A stretch of 33,914 bases of DNA from Bifidobacterium sp. Its GTDB lineage: Bacteria; Actinomycetota; Actinomycetes; Actinomycetales; Bifidobacteriaceae. The notes below the pieces were generated by a model. The model had not been told where the DNA came from. It saw only the letters and a list, made by a program, of their open reading frames with translations, and did no database searches. The DNA is taken from positions 1 through 33,914 of the forward strand of contig NZ_JALCCV010000024.1 in assembly GCF_022640935.1 (NCBI RefSeq), written 5' to 3'. The position numbers and the translations under genes are program-made. Below, one piece after another: positions 8,181-18,297 of the stretch (the stretch's first letter is position 1; every line of letters starts with the position of its first letter).

Positions 8181-10108
8181 GTTCGTGCCTGCGGCGGCAT
8201 GTCAAGGATATGCACAGGCTGCCAACGTACCGCCGAGTCGGTCGCGGTCATGGAGTGGGCGAGATAATGTTCGTCGTCGCGCGTGGCGAAATCGGTGCGG
8301 TATAAGGATCCGCGCGACTCGTGCCGTGCGTCCGTTGCGCGCAGCATGGCATCGGCGAGCATCGTCAAATGTCGTGCCTCCCAAATCGCGGTGAGCTCCT
8401 GATTGAACATCGCAACCGGCGTATGGCTTCGCAGTGCCTGGGCGCGTGGTAGCGCCACATCGTATAGCCATTCGCGTGCCGTTTCGATGCTGCGCGCATC
8501 GCACCGCACGGCGACAGCGCGCTCCATGGCTTCGCCAAGTTCTGACATCAGTTCGTAGGGGTTGTCGCCGGTATCAGCGTCTGAGCCGCCCGAATCGTCA
8601 TATGCTGTGACGCCATTGGCGTGGGCTTCGTTGACCTTCCCGGCATCGGCGCTGCGCCCATAGTCGAGACCAGCCTGGGATTGCGCAGTGTGCCCGGAAT
8701 CCTGTGACAGGAGCTGCTGCAGATCGGCGCTGCGACGTTCGGCGACCAGCGGAACCGGATCTTCGTCGGTGCCGTCCGCGGCAGCGCATCCCTTGGCGAT
8801 CGGCCGCAGGATTCTTCCTGCGATGGCGGCTCCGGCACGGTTGCCGAACAGGCAGGCGTCGAGCAGCGAATTGCCTCCCAGACGGTTGGCCCCGTGCACG
8901 CTGACGCAGGAGCATTCCCCGGCCGCGTAGAGCCCTTGGACGATGCTGCGTGCGCCGTCATGCCAGCGATACACTTCGCCGTCAAGGCTGATGGGGATGC
9001 CGCCCATCGTGTAATGTGCGGTCGGCTTGACCGGCACGTAATCCTTACTGGGATCGAGAGCGGCATAGGTGTGAATGGTTTCGAGCACCTGCGGAAGGCT
9101 TTGCCGCATGCGTTCAGCCGGGATGCCGGTCATGTCGAGCCATACGCAGTCGCGTGGGCCGTCGGGATTCTTCGGATCCGGCACGCCGAGACCTTGGTCG
9201 ACTTGGTCCAAGATGGCCCGGCTGACGACGTCGCGCGCGGCCAGATCGCCATGTTCCGGGGCATACCGCCGCATGAAGGCTTCGCCTGCGGCATTGCGCA
9301 GCACGCCGCCTTCGGAGCGTGCCGCCTCGGAGAGCAAGATGCCGCTGTGGGCGAGGCCGGTGGGGTGGAATTGGATGAACTCCATATCCTCCAGCTGCAA
9401 CCCGGCCTCGAGTGCCAGTGCCATGCCGTCGCCGGTCAGGTCCCAGGAATTCGATGTGGTGTGGAACAGCCTTCCCGCGCCGCCGGTGGCGAGCAGGACG
9501 GCGCGGGCATGCAACGCGTGCACGGCGCCGACATGCGTGTCGAAGGCGACGACGCCTCGCACCATGTCTTTCGATGCGTTCAGAACAAGGTCGGTGACGA
9601 CCCATTCCTCAGCGAATTCGACGCCCTTCGCCACGCACTGCTGCCATAGCGCGAATAAAATCTGATGGCCGACGCGATCAGCTGAATATGCGGCGCGTCT
9701 GATCGGCGCATGGCCGAAATCGGCGGTATGGCCGCCGAAGCGGCGTTGCGCGATATGCCCGTCCGCAGTCCGGGAGAATGCGGCTCCGGAGCGTTCCAAA
9801 TTGATGACGGTTTCGGGCGCGTACTGCGCCAGCACCTGCGCGGCGTCTTGGTCGACGAGCCAATCGCCGCCTTTGACGGTGTCATAATAATGCCAATGCC
9901 AGTCATCATGTTCGACGTTGCCCAAGCTTGCTGCGATGCCGCCTTCGGCTGACCCGGTGTGCGAACGCAGCGGCTGCAGCTTGGAGATCACCAGAATCTT
10001 CGGTTCCGTGCCGTTCTCCCGTGCCGTTTGCATCGCAGGCGAGCGTAGCAGGCCTAAGGCAGCCGACAGCCCGGCCGCTCCGGCACCCACGATGATCGTG
10101 TCGTACAT
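8174..10108 (-). CDS. sdhA: succinate dehydrogenase / fumarate reductase flavoprotein subunit
   Basis: This is the catalytic subunit interconverting succinate and fumarate with covalently bound FAD. The 644-residue product begins [19 protein letters not shown], the dinucleotide-binding loop. It contains [15 protein letters not shown] with the flavin-linking His, the substrate loop [10 protein letters not shown], the [13 protein letters not shown] segment, HYTMGGIPI, and [14 protein letters not shown] with the catalytic Arg region. In bifidobacteria such an enzyme more likely runs as fumarate reductase or supplies succinate, as there is no complete TCA cycle; that is inference. The open frame continues upstream to 10615, but FAD-fold homology starts at 10108 and GGAG lies just before that ATG. 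A second ATG at 10132 is possible. The C-terminal region contains a Ser/Asp/Gly-rich insert (about residues 470-530). Confidence 0.93.
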   Translation of the reverse strand: MYDTIIVGAGAAGLSAALGLLRSPAMQTARENGTEPKILVISKLQPLRSHTGSAEGGIAASLGNVEHDDWHWHYYDTVKGGDWLVDQDAAQVLAQYAPETVINLERSGAAFSRTADGHIAQRRFGGHTADFGHAPIRRAAYSADRVGHQILFALWQQCVAKGVEFAEEWVVTDLVLNASKDMVRGVVAFDTHVGAVHALHARAVLLATGGAGRLFHTTSNSWDLTGDGMALALEAGLQLEDMEFIQFHPTGLAHSGILLSEAARSEGGVLRNAAGEAFMRRYAPEHGDLAARDVVSRAILDQVDQGLGVPDPKNPDGPRDCVWLDMTGIPAERMRQSLPQVLETIHTYAALDPSKDYVPVKPTAHYTMGGIPISLDGEVYRWHDGARSIVQGLYAAGECSCVSVHGANRLGGNSLLDACLFGNRAGAAIAGRILRPIAKGCAAADGTDEDPVPLVAERRSADLQQLLSQDSGHTAQSQAGLDYGRSADAGKVNEAHANGVTAYDDSGGSDADTGDNPYELMSELGEAMERAVAVRCDARSIETAREWLYDVALPRAQALRSHTPVAMFNQELTAIWEARHLTMLADAMLRATDARHESRGSLYRTDFATRDDEHYLAHSMTATDSAVRWQPVHILDMPPQARTY

Positions 10109-10252
10109 TGTCTCCACATGTTCCGGACTCATACCCACGATTCTTGCACATGGCAGGACTCGCGCCCTCGGTCTGCCGCGCGCCCGGGAGCGTTTGCCAT
10201 GTCGGGAGTGGGCTTGCACTGCGTTTTCGAGACGATGGCCGATAATGGGGGC

Positions 10253-10597
10253 ATGAACGAATCCTTCAGCAGCCGTGTCTACGATGTCGTCCGCCGCATT
10301 CCGATGGGCAAGGTGGCAACCTATGGCCAAGTCGCGGCTTTGGCTGGCAACGCCCGTAACGCCCGCATTGTCGGCTACGCTCTGCATTCCAATCCGGAGC
10401 CTGGCGTTGTTCCCTGCCATCGCGTGGTGTTCCGGGATGGCTCGCTCGCCCCCGGATTCGCCTTCGGCGGCCCTGAACGGCAGCGCGTGCTGCTGGAGGA
10501 CGAGGGCGTGTCCTTTCTTCCGCCGGTGAAAAGCCATGCCAATGCCGGCGAGGATGGCTGGCTGGTTGATCTGAAGCGCTGCCAGTGGCAGGAGTGA
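10253..10597 (+). CDS. MGMT-family DNA-binding protein (short alkyltransferase-like form with Cys)
   Basis: The 114-residue protein is the DNA-binding and active-site half of O6-alkylguanine-DNA alkyltransferase. The wing helix [16 protein letters not shown] and the arginine-finger region [11 protein letters not shown] are present, followed by the active-site motif VVPCHRVV. True alkyltransferase-like (Atl) proteins of this size usually have Trp or Ala at the Cys position and cannot dealkylate. Here the Cys is kept, so transfer of the methyl group is possible though unproven for such short forms. The ATG at 10253 follows GGGGGC; an alternative ATG lies at 10235. It runs divergently from sdhA, with a 144-base gap, and converges on dprA with 14 bases between stops. 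Confidence 0.88.
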   Translation: MNESFSSRVYDVVRRIPMGKVATYGQVAALAGNARNARIVGYALHSNPEPGVVPCHRVVFRDGSLAPGFAFGGPERQRVLLEDEGVSFLPPVKSHANAGEDGWLVDLKRCQWQE

Positions 10598-10611
10598 GGC
10601 GGGTTCGGTCA

Positions 10612-12063
10612 TCATTGGGCCTCCTCCGCTGTTAAGGCGCTGCGGGGATGGTTGTCGCTGGAGGCGCTCCTGGGATCACTGCTCGATTGTCGTATGATGC
10701 GGATCACGCCGTGATCGAACTCGATTATCCCCAGCAGCTCCATTTCGCCAAGCGTTTCGGCCAGTTGCGCGAAGGCCGTGCCGCCGGTGAGCATGGAGTG
10801 TATCGCCTCAGGGTTGGCAGCCAATTTTCGGCGGCGGCAGCATCGTATGGCAGTGCATATGGCTTCGTATCGGCGCTGCTCCTCATTCATCATGGGTTCG
10901 GCGTCGGTTCGTGAATCCGGCGGCATAACCGGCTCGGTCTGTTCTTTTCGCATTGTTTGCGCTTCTGGGTTGAAAGGCCCATGCCGCTTATGGCAGATTT
11001 CGTCAATATGGCGGGTCGAGCACAGGATAATGGCTTTGCCGTCGCGGATGAGCGCGTTGCAGCCGGCGTTGCCGGGCGAATCAATGTCGCCGGGGACCGC
11101 ATAGACCTCGCGGCCCAGATCCGCCGCCCAGGTGGCGGTGTTGAGCGCGCCGGATCGGGCTCGGGCCTGAGCCACGACAAGCGTCGAGGACAGCGCTGCA
11201 ATGATCCGGTTGCGCAGCAGGAAGCGCCGGGCTTCGGGCACTGTGCCGGGGCAGAGCTCGCTGATGAGCGCGCCTCCGTTGGCGACGATGGCCTCGAACA
11301 GGCGCTCGTTGCGTTGCGGGCCGATATGGTTCAGTCCGCCAGCGAACACGGCGACTGTGGCGCCAGCGCCGACATTGTCGTGTCGCGTTGCTTCGAGCGC
11401 GCCCCAATGCGCAGCAGCGTCTGCGCCGAATGCGCCGCCCGAGATGACGACATGGCCATCAGCTGCGGCCTGCAGTGCTATGTCATGTGCGACGCCTCGC
11501 CCGTATTCGCTCACGCCGCGTGAGCCCACGATGGCTATCGGCTTAGGACAGGCCACGAGGCTTGACGGCGCGCCGTAGCCCCACAGGCACAGCGGCGCCG
11601 CCCAATCCTTGCGTGTGGATAAATCAGCCAGCTGACCAGGCCAATACTCGCTGTGCGGCGCGATAATCCATTGGCTGCCGTTCATGGTGAACCAGTCGGA
11701 CAGCAGCTGTGGGTCGCGCCCCGGCAATTGCGTGAAACGGCTGAGCCATCGGTCCAAAGCGCGGTGGAAAGTCTGCATGCCTCGCCGATCCACGCTGCGG
11801 CCCCACCGCACGATGCCGGTGGAGAATATGGATTCCAGCTCGCGCCTCGCATGCATGCCGGTTTTCGACAGGCTGGTTTTTGACAGACTCGATTGCGCCA
11901 TGCCGCTTACGGAGTCGCGCAGTAGCGCCACCACTGCCTGTGCGCTTTGTGCTCCTTTGAGCAGGGCAAACATCAAGGCGTCTGCACCATCAAGGCAGAA
12001 GGTGAGCGTGGCGCGGGCGAGTGTTTCGGCATCCGGCGGCATGATCGCAGTCTGGCCGTTCAT
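10612..12063 (-). CDS. dprA: DNA-processing protein DprA
   Basis: DprA binds incoming single-stranded DNA in natural transformation and loads RecA onto it. The 483-residue product has the Rossmann core from about residue 175: [71 protein letters not shown] and the [23 protein letters not shown] block that marks the family. The C-terminal 90 residues look like a winged-helix domain (DML1-like). A linker containing near-repeats of [11 protein letters not shown] occurs near residue 60-70. The stop of comM and the ATG of dprA share ATGA (12063-12060), so translation is coupled. The longer open frame to 12810 reads out of frame through comM and is not used. The gene is the last of yraN-comM-dprA. 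Confidence 0.95.
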   Translation of the reverse strand: MNGQTAIMPPDAETLARATLTFCLDGADALMFALLKGAQSAQAVVALLRDSVSGMAQSSLSKTSLSKTGMHARRELESIFSTGIVRWGRSVDRRGMQTFHRALDRWLSRFTQLPGRDPQLLSDWFTMNGSQWIIAPHSEYWPGQLADLSTRKDWAAPLCLWGYGAPSSLVACPKPIAIVGSRGVSEYGRGVAHDIALQAAADGHVVISGGAFGADAAAHWGALEATRHDNVGAGATVAVFAGGLNHIGPQRNERLFEAIVANGGALISELCPGTVPEARRFLLRNRIIAALSSTLVVAQARARSGALNTATWAADLGREVYAVPGDIDSPGNAGCNALIRDGKAIILCSTRHIDEICHKRHGPFNPEAQTMRKEQTEPVMPPDSRTDAEPMMNEEQRRYEAICTAIRCCRRRKLAANPEAIHSMLTGGTAFAQLAETLGEMELLGIIEFDHGVIRIIRQSSSDPRSASSDNHPRSALTAEEAQ

Positions 12064-13592
12064 GACACCCTCGTACGTAGCGCGATGCCTTGCATCATCT
12101 CGGGTTTGCCAGGAGACTCCTTGCCTTCGAGATCGGCGAGCGTCCACGCCAGCCGCATCGCGCGGTCGGCGCCTCGCAAGCTCAGCCGCCGGCGTTTCAA
12201 GGCCTGATTGACCAGTTCCACGGCGGCGCGCGAAGTGTTTTCGCGCAGCCACGCGCCTCCGGCTTGGGCATTGCAGCCCCAATGCTGCTCCCGGAAGCGC
12301 TCCCGTGCCGCCGCGCGCGCTTTGGACACTGCCAGCCGTATATCCCTGCTGCATGGATTCCGCGCTGCACGTCGTCCGGTGATGCATTCTACGGGCGGCA
12401 CTTCCACTTGGATGTCGATGCGGTCGAGAATCGGCCCCGAAAGTCGCGAAAAATAGCGCACCCGATCCTTTTCCCGGCAAGTGCAGCGTTCGCCGTCGCC
12501 GTATCCGAATCCGCACGGGCAGGGGTTCGCCGCCATAACCAGTTGGAACCGTGCCGGATAATACGTCGTTCCTTTGGCGCGGGACAGCGCCACATATCCC
12601 GATTCCAGCGGCTCGCGCAAGGTCTGCAGCGCACGCGGGGAGAATTCGGGTGCCTCGTCCATGAACAGGACGCCGCGGTGCGCTCGGGTGATGGCCCCGG
12701 GCTGCGCGACTCCCGATCCTCCGCCGACCAGCGCCGCGTTCGACGCGGTATGATGAGGCGCCTCGAATGGCGGTATAGTACTGATGCCGTGGGTGGCTAA
12801 AGTCCCGCACAGTGAGCGGATGGAGGCGACTTCGAGCTGCTCCGCTTCATCGAGCGGACTCATGATGCCAGGCAGGCGCGATGCGAGCATGGTCTTGCCC
12901 GCTCCCGGCGGCCCGGTCATCAGCACATGATGGCCTCCTGCCGCCGCCACCTGCAACACCCATTTGGTGTGCTCCTGGCCAACTACTTCGCTCATGTCCT
13001 GCGGCTGCGCAGGCGCTTGGCCGTCACCTGCCGTGTTGCGTGCCTCATCCCGGCGCTCAGGGGCAAGCTGGTACTTCGCATGCCCGCCCATCATCTCGAT
13101 GAGCTCACCGACATGCCGGATACAGATCGCGTCCAGCCCGCCCACGAGCCTGGCTTCGTCCTCGTTGGCGCGCGGTATGATGATGCGCCTCAGGCCGCGC
13201 TGCTTGGCATGCAGCATGATCGGCAGCAGCCCGTTGATTCCCAGCACAGTGCCATCGAGATTGACCTCGCCCAGCGCGACGGTATCGACCAAGGTTTCGG
13301 TGTCGATCGCGCCCGCCGCGCCCAACACGCTGGCTGCTATCGCCAGATCGTGCGAAGAGCCACGCTTGGGCAGCGATGCAGGCGAAAGATTGACGGTGAC
13401 CCGCGTTTGCGGCCATGAGAAACCGCTCGCCTGACAAGCCGATTTCACGCGCTCGCGGGCTTCGCTCAGCGAAGCGTCAGGAAGCCCGATGATGGAGAAG
13501 TACGGCAAGCCGGGCGAGATGAAGGACTGGATCTGGATGATGAAGGCCTTCAGCCCGATCAAGCCGACTGATAAAGCGCCGCCGATAGCCAT
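12060..13592 (-). CDS. comM: YifB-family Mg chelatase-like AAA ATPase (ComM)
   Basis: ComM is a hexameric helicase that promotes branch migration of D-loops during transformation. The 510-residue product begins GGALSVGLIGLKAFIIQIQSFISPGLPYFSIIGLPDASLSEARERVKSA, the N-terminal Lon-like domain with NLSPASLPKRGSSHDLAIA. It then has Walker A GPPGAGKTMLA, Walker B GVLFMDEAPEF, the FQLVMAANPCPCGF zinc-site-like block with further Cys residues, and the sensor/C-terminal LSGPILDRIDIQVEVPPV and LSLRGADRAMRLAWTLADLEG motifs. A 15-20 residue Gln/Pro/Glu-rich insert lies before MSEVVGQEHTKWVLQVAAAGGHHVLM. The stop of yraN and the ATG of comM overlap as TGATG. The order yraN-comM-dprA is usual in actinobacteria, where it need not imply natural competence. 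Confidence 0.95.
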   Translation of the reverse strand: MAIGGALSVGLIGLKAFIIQIQSFISPGLPYFSIIGLPDASLSEARERVKSACQASGFSWPQTRVTVNLSPASLPKRGSSHDLAIAASVLGAAGAIDTETLVDTVALGEVNLDGTVLGINGLLPIMLHAKQRGLRRIIIPRANEDEARLVGGLDAICIRHVGELIEMMGGHAKYQLAPERRDEARNTAGDGQAPAQPQDMSEVVGQEHTKWVLQVAAAGGHHVLMTGPPGAGKTMLASRLPGIMSPLDEAEQLEVASIRSLCGTLATHGISTIPPFEAPHHTASNAALVGGGSGVAQPGAITRAHRGVLFMDEAPEFSPRALQTLREPLESGYVALSRAKGTTYYPARFQLVMAANPCPCGFGYGDGERCTCREKDRVRYFSRLSGPILDRIDIQVEVPPVECITGRRAARNPCSRDIRLAVSKARAAARERFREQHWGCNAQAGGAWLRENTSRAAVELVNQALKRRRLSLRGADRAMRLAWTLADLEGKESPGKPEMMQGIALRTRVS

Positions 13593-14170
13593 CAGAACGC
13601 CTCGGGAATATAGTTTACGGTCGGTCCGGAGGCGTCAAGCAGAATGCTGATGACATCGAAGCGCACGCCATTATGCGTGATGCGATGCCTCGGATCAAGC
13701 AGCCATTGCACGCCTGCCCGGCGCAACCGCAGCCGTTTGCGCACTGTTACCGCTTCCTGCGGACTTCCATATCGCGTGGTGCGGCGAGTTTTCACCTCGA
13801 CGAAGACGATCGTGCGATTCGGGTCGAGCATGACGAGATCCAGTTCGCCATAGCGCGTGTGCCAGTTGCGCGAGAGCGGCGACCAGCCTCGTCTGGCCAG
13901 CCAAGCTGCGGCGTACTCTTCGCCTAAGAGGCCGAACTGCGCTGGCGCAAGCGACGGGTCGCGTAATCGGCCTGACAGGTCTTGCAGCGCGCTCGCTGCC
14001 GCAAGGGCCGGGGAATCAACGTCACGAGGCACAACGGTGGTTTGCGGTTCATTGACGAGGGCTCCTGCGTTGCGGCAGGATGTTTCGACCGGCGATCGGG
14101 TGCCTCTGCGCAGCCGTGTGTCGCTAAGTTGTGTGCCGACAGGTTGTGTACTGATACGTGGTGTGTTCAT
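13592..14170 (-). CDS. YraN family protein (predicted endonuclease-like, UPF0102)
   Basis: The conserved part starts near residue 62: LGEEYAAAWLARRGWSPLSRNWHTRYGELDLVMLDPNRTIVFVEVKTRR and then AVTVRKRLRLRRAGVQWL. The residues of a PD-(D/E)XK nuclease-like site are visible (Glu of GEL, Asp of DLVM, EVK). The function of YraN is not experimentally clear. The 192-residue reading from the ATG at 14170 is about 70 residues longer than the family, and there is no good ribosome binding site before that ATG. The first 60 residues are low in complexity and Thr/Arg-rich. An internal start (for example the GTG/TTG codons near residues 30-40) is quite possible, so the 5' end is uncertain. Two inverted DnaA-box-like sequences lie upstream (14249-14284). 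Confidence 0.85.
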   Translation of the reverse strand: MNTPRISTQPVGTQLSDTRLRRGTRSPVETSCRNAGALVNEPQTTVVPRDVDSPALAAASALQDLSGRLRDPSLAPAQFGLLGEEYAAAWLARRGWSPLSRNWHTRYGELDLVMLDPNRTIVFVEVKTRRTTRYGSPQEAVTVRKRLRLRRAGVQWLLDPRHRITHNGVRFDVISILLDASGPTVNYIPEAF

Positions 14171-14248
14171 ATGACCAGTTGACCAGAAAACGCCCGCGGA
14201 GCACAGCGGGTACGGGTCATGTGGTCGAAGGGTACGATTCTGGCGTGT

Positions 14249-14284
14249 TGTGGATAAAATGTGGGTGCAATTGGGTTATCCACA
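14249..14284. promoter_or_regulatory. inverted pair of perfect DnaA-box sequences
   Basis: TGTGGATAA (14249-14257) and TTATCCACA (14276-14284) are exact DnaA-box matches facing each other across 18 bases. AAATGTGG and CCACATTT within the same segment offer an alternative pairing. The pair lies in the 325-base stretch between the end of pdxY and yraN, upstream of the yraN-comM-dprA operon. No replication gene is nearby, so it is more likely a DnaA regulatory or titration site than an origin. I see no gene in the rest of 14171-14495. Confidence 0.6.
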
Positions 14285-14495
14285 TTTCCAATGCACCGCA
14301 TGGAGCCGCTGTGCGCAGGCCAATCCAAGGGCTGTTTGGCATAAAAACACCCGTGCAACACGGTTATCGCAACTATTCGCCGCGCCTTCAGCCGTGGCGG
14401 ACCATGCCCAAGGCTGCAGCCGACCGACTGGGCGGCAACGGCATCCTGGTTCGACCGGTTCGGTACAGGGGCGACTCACGCCTCGCCCGGATGAT

Positions 14496-15371
14496 TCACC
14501 TCACGAGCGAAGTCAGCTCGCCCAAATTGAGTTCGAAGCTCACGCCGCGATCCTCGTAATGCGGCTGGTTGCGTGTGCTCTGCATCGCATGGCGGACGAA
14601 TTCGCCGGCGATCCGTGCCGACTCTTCAAGCGTGCGCCCGGCTAGCACGGCCCCGCACAGCGCCGAGGCGAAGGCGTCGCCGGTGCCGTGGATCATGAAG
14701 GGCAGCTTCTCATGTGTCAGCTCGCGCCGGGCCGCGACGCCGGTCGCAGCGCTCGCGACGTAGTTGCGCATGATGCCGTCGCCGCGGTCGATGCCTTTGA
14801 GCACGACGTTCTTGGCGCCGAGATCAAGCAGTGCCTGCAGCGCGTCGCTCACCTGCGCATCATCGAGGTCCTGCCCGGCGTACGCGCGGCCGGTGAGCAA
14901 GCTGGCCTCGGTCAGATTCGGCATCAGCACATCAGCGTCGTCTGCCAGCTGGGCTGTGGCCTTGCACAGCTCCTCGGTATAGGTGGGGTACATTTGCCCG
15001 CCGTCGCCCATCACCGGGTCGACCAGGCGCAGCGCCTTGGGATATTCGCGGTACAGCCGCTGAATGATGGCCACCTGCTCGGCAGAGCCGAGGAAGCCGC
15101 TGTAGACGCCGTCGAGATCGACATCCTCCTGCCGCCACGCGTCAAGATATCCGCTCAGAATCTCCGTGGTGTCATGGAAAGTGAACACCTTATATTTGGT
15201 GTGGGCCGAGAACAGGGCGGTCGGCACCGGGCAGACGTCGCAGCCGGCCGCCGACAGGATCGGAATTGCCGCGGTCAGCGAGCACTTGCCGTATCCGCAC
15301 ATGTCATGCACCGCTGCTACGCGCGGAATGTAGCGCGGGTCGCGTTCGAACAATGTCACATCCTGAGCCAT
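14496..15371 (-). CDS. pdxY: pyridoxamine/pyridoxal kinase (PdxY type)
   Basis: This ribokinase-family enzyme phosphorylates pyridoxal, pyridoxamine or pyridoxine to the 5'-phosphate in the vitamin B6 salvage pathway. The 291-residue product has the substrate-binding N-terminus VAAVHDMCGYGKCSLTAAIPILSAAG, the lid region, DPVMGDGGQMYPTYTEEL, LMPNLTEASLLTG and the ATP/catalytic motif MIHGTGDAFASALCGAVLAG (Asp as base). The Gly-Thr-Gly-Asp motif is intact. The ATG at 15371 is preceded by GGAAAGG. A longer frame exists to 15506 but starts with sequence foreign to the family. It is divergent from the sulfhydrylase gene; both products use or supply PLP, which is suggestive but not proof of joint regulation. 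Confidence 0.92.
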   Translation of the reverse strand: MAQDVTLFERDPRYIPRVAAVHDMCGYGKCSLTAAIPILSAAGCDVCPVPTALFSAHTKYKVFTFHDTTEILSGYLDAWRQEDVDLDGVYSGFLGSAEQVAIIQRLYREYPKALRLVDPVMGDGGQMYPTYTEELCKATAQLADDADVLMPNLTEASLLTGRAYAGQDLDDAQVSDALQALLDLGAKNVVLKGIDRGDGIMRNYVASAATGVAARRELTHEKLPFMIHGTGDAFASALCGAVLAGRTLEESARIAGEFVRHAMQSTRNQPHYEDRGVSFELNLGELTSLVR

Positions 15372-15462
15372 GAAAAGCCTTTCCGTCACGCACTGCGGCA
15401 CTGACCGGGGAAAACATTCAGGCCGGGCATTGCCGCAGGATTCGCCATATACGATTTTAGAC

Positions 15463-15477
15463 CCTAGCGGTGCTAGG
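15463..15477 (-). promoter_or_regulatory. palindrome CCTAGC-GGT-GCTAGG upstream of pdxY
   Basis: Perfect 6-bp arms with a 3-base spacer sit about 90 bases upstream of the pdxY start. On the minus strand, TAAAAT begins five bases after it (15458-15453) and could be a -10 hexamer, which would place the palindrome over the core promoter. This looks like an operator; the protein is unknown. The rest of 15372-15748 has no gene. Confidence 0.45.
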
Positions 15478-15663
15478 CTACGAGGCGCTCCCGCTCGCTC
15501 GTGCACGGCGTGTCGGATGGTTCCGCATTATCCCGCAGTGCGCTTGGCGGAAGTGTTTTTCCGCAGCAAGACCGCTCATCGCAACGTTTGCTAATCGGTT
15601 ATAGGGAACACCGATAACGTCCAGCTTGAATTCGTGCCGTCGCGTGCCGTACCCTCGGATTAT

Positions 15664-15699
15664 CGCCTCGCCAGGCGCCCATAGCGCCCCGGCGAAGCG
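15664..15699 (+). promoter_or_regulatory. leader hairpin ahead of the sulfhydrylase gene
   Basis: GGCGC (15674-15678), CGCC (15669-15672) and CGC (15664-15666) pair with GCGCC, GGCG and GCG downstream to give a broken three-part stem with a CCATA loop. It ends about 50 bases before the start codon. Upstream, CGGTTAT/ATAACG pairs also occur (about 15597-15619). A leader regulator or attenuator is possible, but it does not match a SAM riboswitch I know. Confidence 0.35.
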
Positions 15700-15748
15700 G
15701 GCCAACGTTCTGCAATAACCAACCCACCAACCACCAAAAGAGGATGCC

Positions 15749-17065
15749 ATGAGCGAGAACAACCACCAGTACCGTTTCGAGACCCTGCAGCTGCACGTCG
15801 GCCAAGAGGAGGCCGACGCCGTGACCGATTCGCGCGCGGTGCCGATCTACGCGACCACAAGCTACGTGTTCCATGATTTCGATCATGCCGAGGCGCGCTT
15901 CGGTCTGGCTGATCCAGGTAATATCTACGGCCGTCTGACCAACACCACGCAGGGCATATTCGAGGACCGCATCGCGGCGCTCGAAGGCGGCACCGCTGGC
16001 TTGGCCGTAGCTTCCGGCGCCGCTGCGGTCGAATATGCGGTGCGCAACATCACGCAGTCCGGCGATCATCTGGTCTCCTCGAAGAACATCTACGGCGGCA
16101 CCTACAACCTCTTCCGCCACACCCTGCCGCGTGACGGCATCACCACCACCTTCGTCGATCCGGAGGTCCCGCAGAACTTCGAAGACGCCATCCAGGAGAA
16201 CACCAAGCTCGTCTACTTCGAGACCTTCGGCAACCCGAACGCCGACCTGCCCGACTTCGAGGCGATCGCCGAGATAGCGCACCGCCATCATCTGCCCGTG
16301 ATCGTCGACAACACCTTCGCCACTCCATACCTCTTCCGTCCGCTCGAGCATGGCGCGGACGTCGTCGTGGAATCCGCCACGAAGTTCATCGGCGGCCATG
16401 GCACGACTTTGGGCGGCGTGGTCGTCGAAGGCGGCACATTCAACTGGGCCGAGGTGCCGGGCAAGTTCCCGACGCTCACCGAGCCGGACCCCTCCTATCA
16501 CGGCCTCAACTTCTACGAGGCGTTGGGCGGCGCGGCCTATGTCACCCGCATCCGCGCGATCCTGCTGCGCGACACTGGCGCGACGATCAGCCCCTTCGCG
16601 GCCTTCCTGCTGCTGCAGGGCACCGAGACGCTGTCGCTGCGAGTCGAGCGCCACGTCGAGAACGCGCTCAAGGTTGTCAAGTATCTGCAGACCGTACCGG
16701 AGGTCGAGTCGATCTCGCACCCCAGCATCGAAGGCAGGCGCGATCACGAGCTCTACCTCAAGTACTTCCCGAATGGCGCAGGCTCGATCTTCACCTTCGA
16801 GATCAAGGGCGGCAAGGACGCGGCGCGCGTCTTCATCAACAACCTGCACCTGTTCAGCCTGCTCGCCAACGTGGCAGACGTGAAAAGCCTCGTGATTCAT
16901 CCGGCTTCGACCACGCACTCGCAGGAAAGCCCCGAGGAGCTAGAGGATCAGGGCATCCACGCGGGCACGATCCGGCTGTCGATCGGCACCGAGAACATCG
17001 AAGACATCATCGAAGATCTGAAGGGCGGCTTCGAGGCGCTGCGCGAATCCGGGTTGGCGAAATGA
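15749..17065 (+). CDS. metY: O-acetylhomoserine aminocarboxypropyltransferase (sulfhydrylase)
   Basis: This PLP enzyme converts O-acetylhomoserine plus sulfide to homocysteine, or O-acetylserine to cysteine in CysD-type relatives, linking sulfur assimilation to methionine. The 438-residue product matches the family length. It shows the N-terminal [14 protein letters not shown], the PLP-phosphate-binding [10 protein letters not shown] and [41 protein letters not shown], and the Schiff-base Lys212 in [15 protein letters not shown]. The longer loop with [18 protein letters not shown] and the HPASTTHSQ near the C terminus are typical of O-acetylhomoserine sulfhydrylases rather than cystathionine gamma-synthases. 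AGAGGA (15739-15744) precedes the ATG. A strong terminator follows. Confidence 0.93.
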   Translation: MSENNHQYRFETLQLHVGQEEADAVTDSRAVPIYATTSYVFHDFDHAEARFGLADPGNIYGRLTNTTQGIFEDRIAALEGGTAGLAVASGAAAVEYAVRNITQSGDHLVSSKNIYGGTYNLFRHTLPRDGITTTFVDPEVPQNFEDAIQENTKLVYFETFGNPNADLPDFEAIAEIAHRHHLPVIVDNTFATPYLFRPLEHGADVVVESATKFIGGHGTTLGGVVVEGGTFNWAEVPGKFPTLTEPDPSYHGLNFYEALGGAAYVTRIRAILLRDTGATISPFAAFLLLQGTETLSLRVERHVENALKVVKYLQTVPEVESISHPSIEGRRDHELYLKYFPNGAGSIFTFEIKGGKDAARVFINNLHLFSLLANVADVKSLVIHPASTTHSQESPEELEDQGIHAGTIRLSIGTENIEDIIEDLKGGFEALRESGLAK

Positions 17066-17110
17066 CACTGTAGCTTACATCCTCGGGCGCAATCAAAAAG
17101 CCCGAACCAG

Positions 17111-17161
17111 AAGCCGGGTGCTTTCCTCATTCGAAAGGATGAGGAAAGCACCCGGCTTTTT
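17111..17161 (+). terminator. rho-independent terminator after metY
   Basis: Two 20-base arms (17111-17130 and 17139-17158) are perfectly complementary. The loop is TCGAAAGG, and TTTTT (17157-17161) follows. It lies 46 bases beyond the sulfhydrylase stop. Confidence 0.92.
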
Positions 17162-17288
17162 CGGTCTTGCGCATGATGACGCCACGCCATTCGCATGTGT
17201 AGCGTAAGCGATGTTACGAACGGCAGTGTCAATAACACGGAGTTCCGAACGACGACTCACGACAGCGAAAGAGAAGGAGACCTACGCG

Positions 17289-18158
<870 letters not shown>

Positions 18159-18297
18159 GGCTGCGCCGCGCCATGAACGCCGAATTCATTGAATCCGCCG
18201 AACCCAGCGGCGGAATTTCCGCTCAGCAACAACAGCGCGCTCAGGTACAGACAGACGCGCACGGACGCACGACAGCAGAACGTCAGAAGGATTTCCC

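Noticed and set aside
10109..10615. upstream extension of sdhA
   Set aside because: The extra 169 residues have no homology to the flavoprotein and overlap the alkyltransferase-like gene; the FAD-binding N terminus starts at 10108.
14249..14284. chromosomal replication origin
   Set aside because: Only two boxes, with no dnaA, dnaN or AT-rich unwinding region nearby.
15599..16918. 439-residue minus-strand frame opposite metY
   Set aside because: Antisense shadow of a highly conserved enzyme gene in GC-rich DNA.
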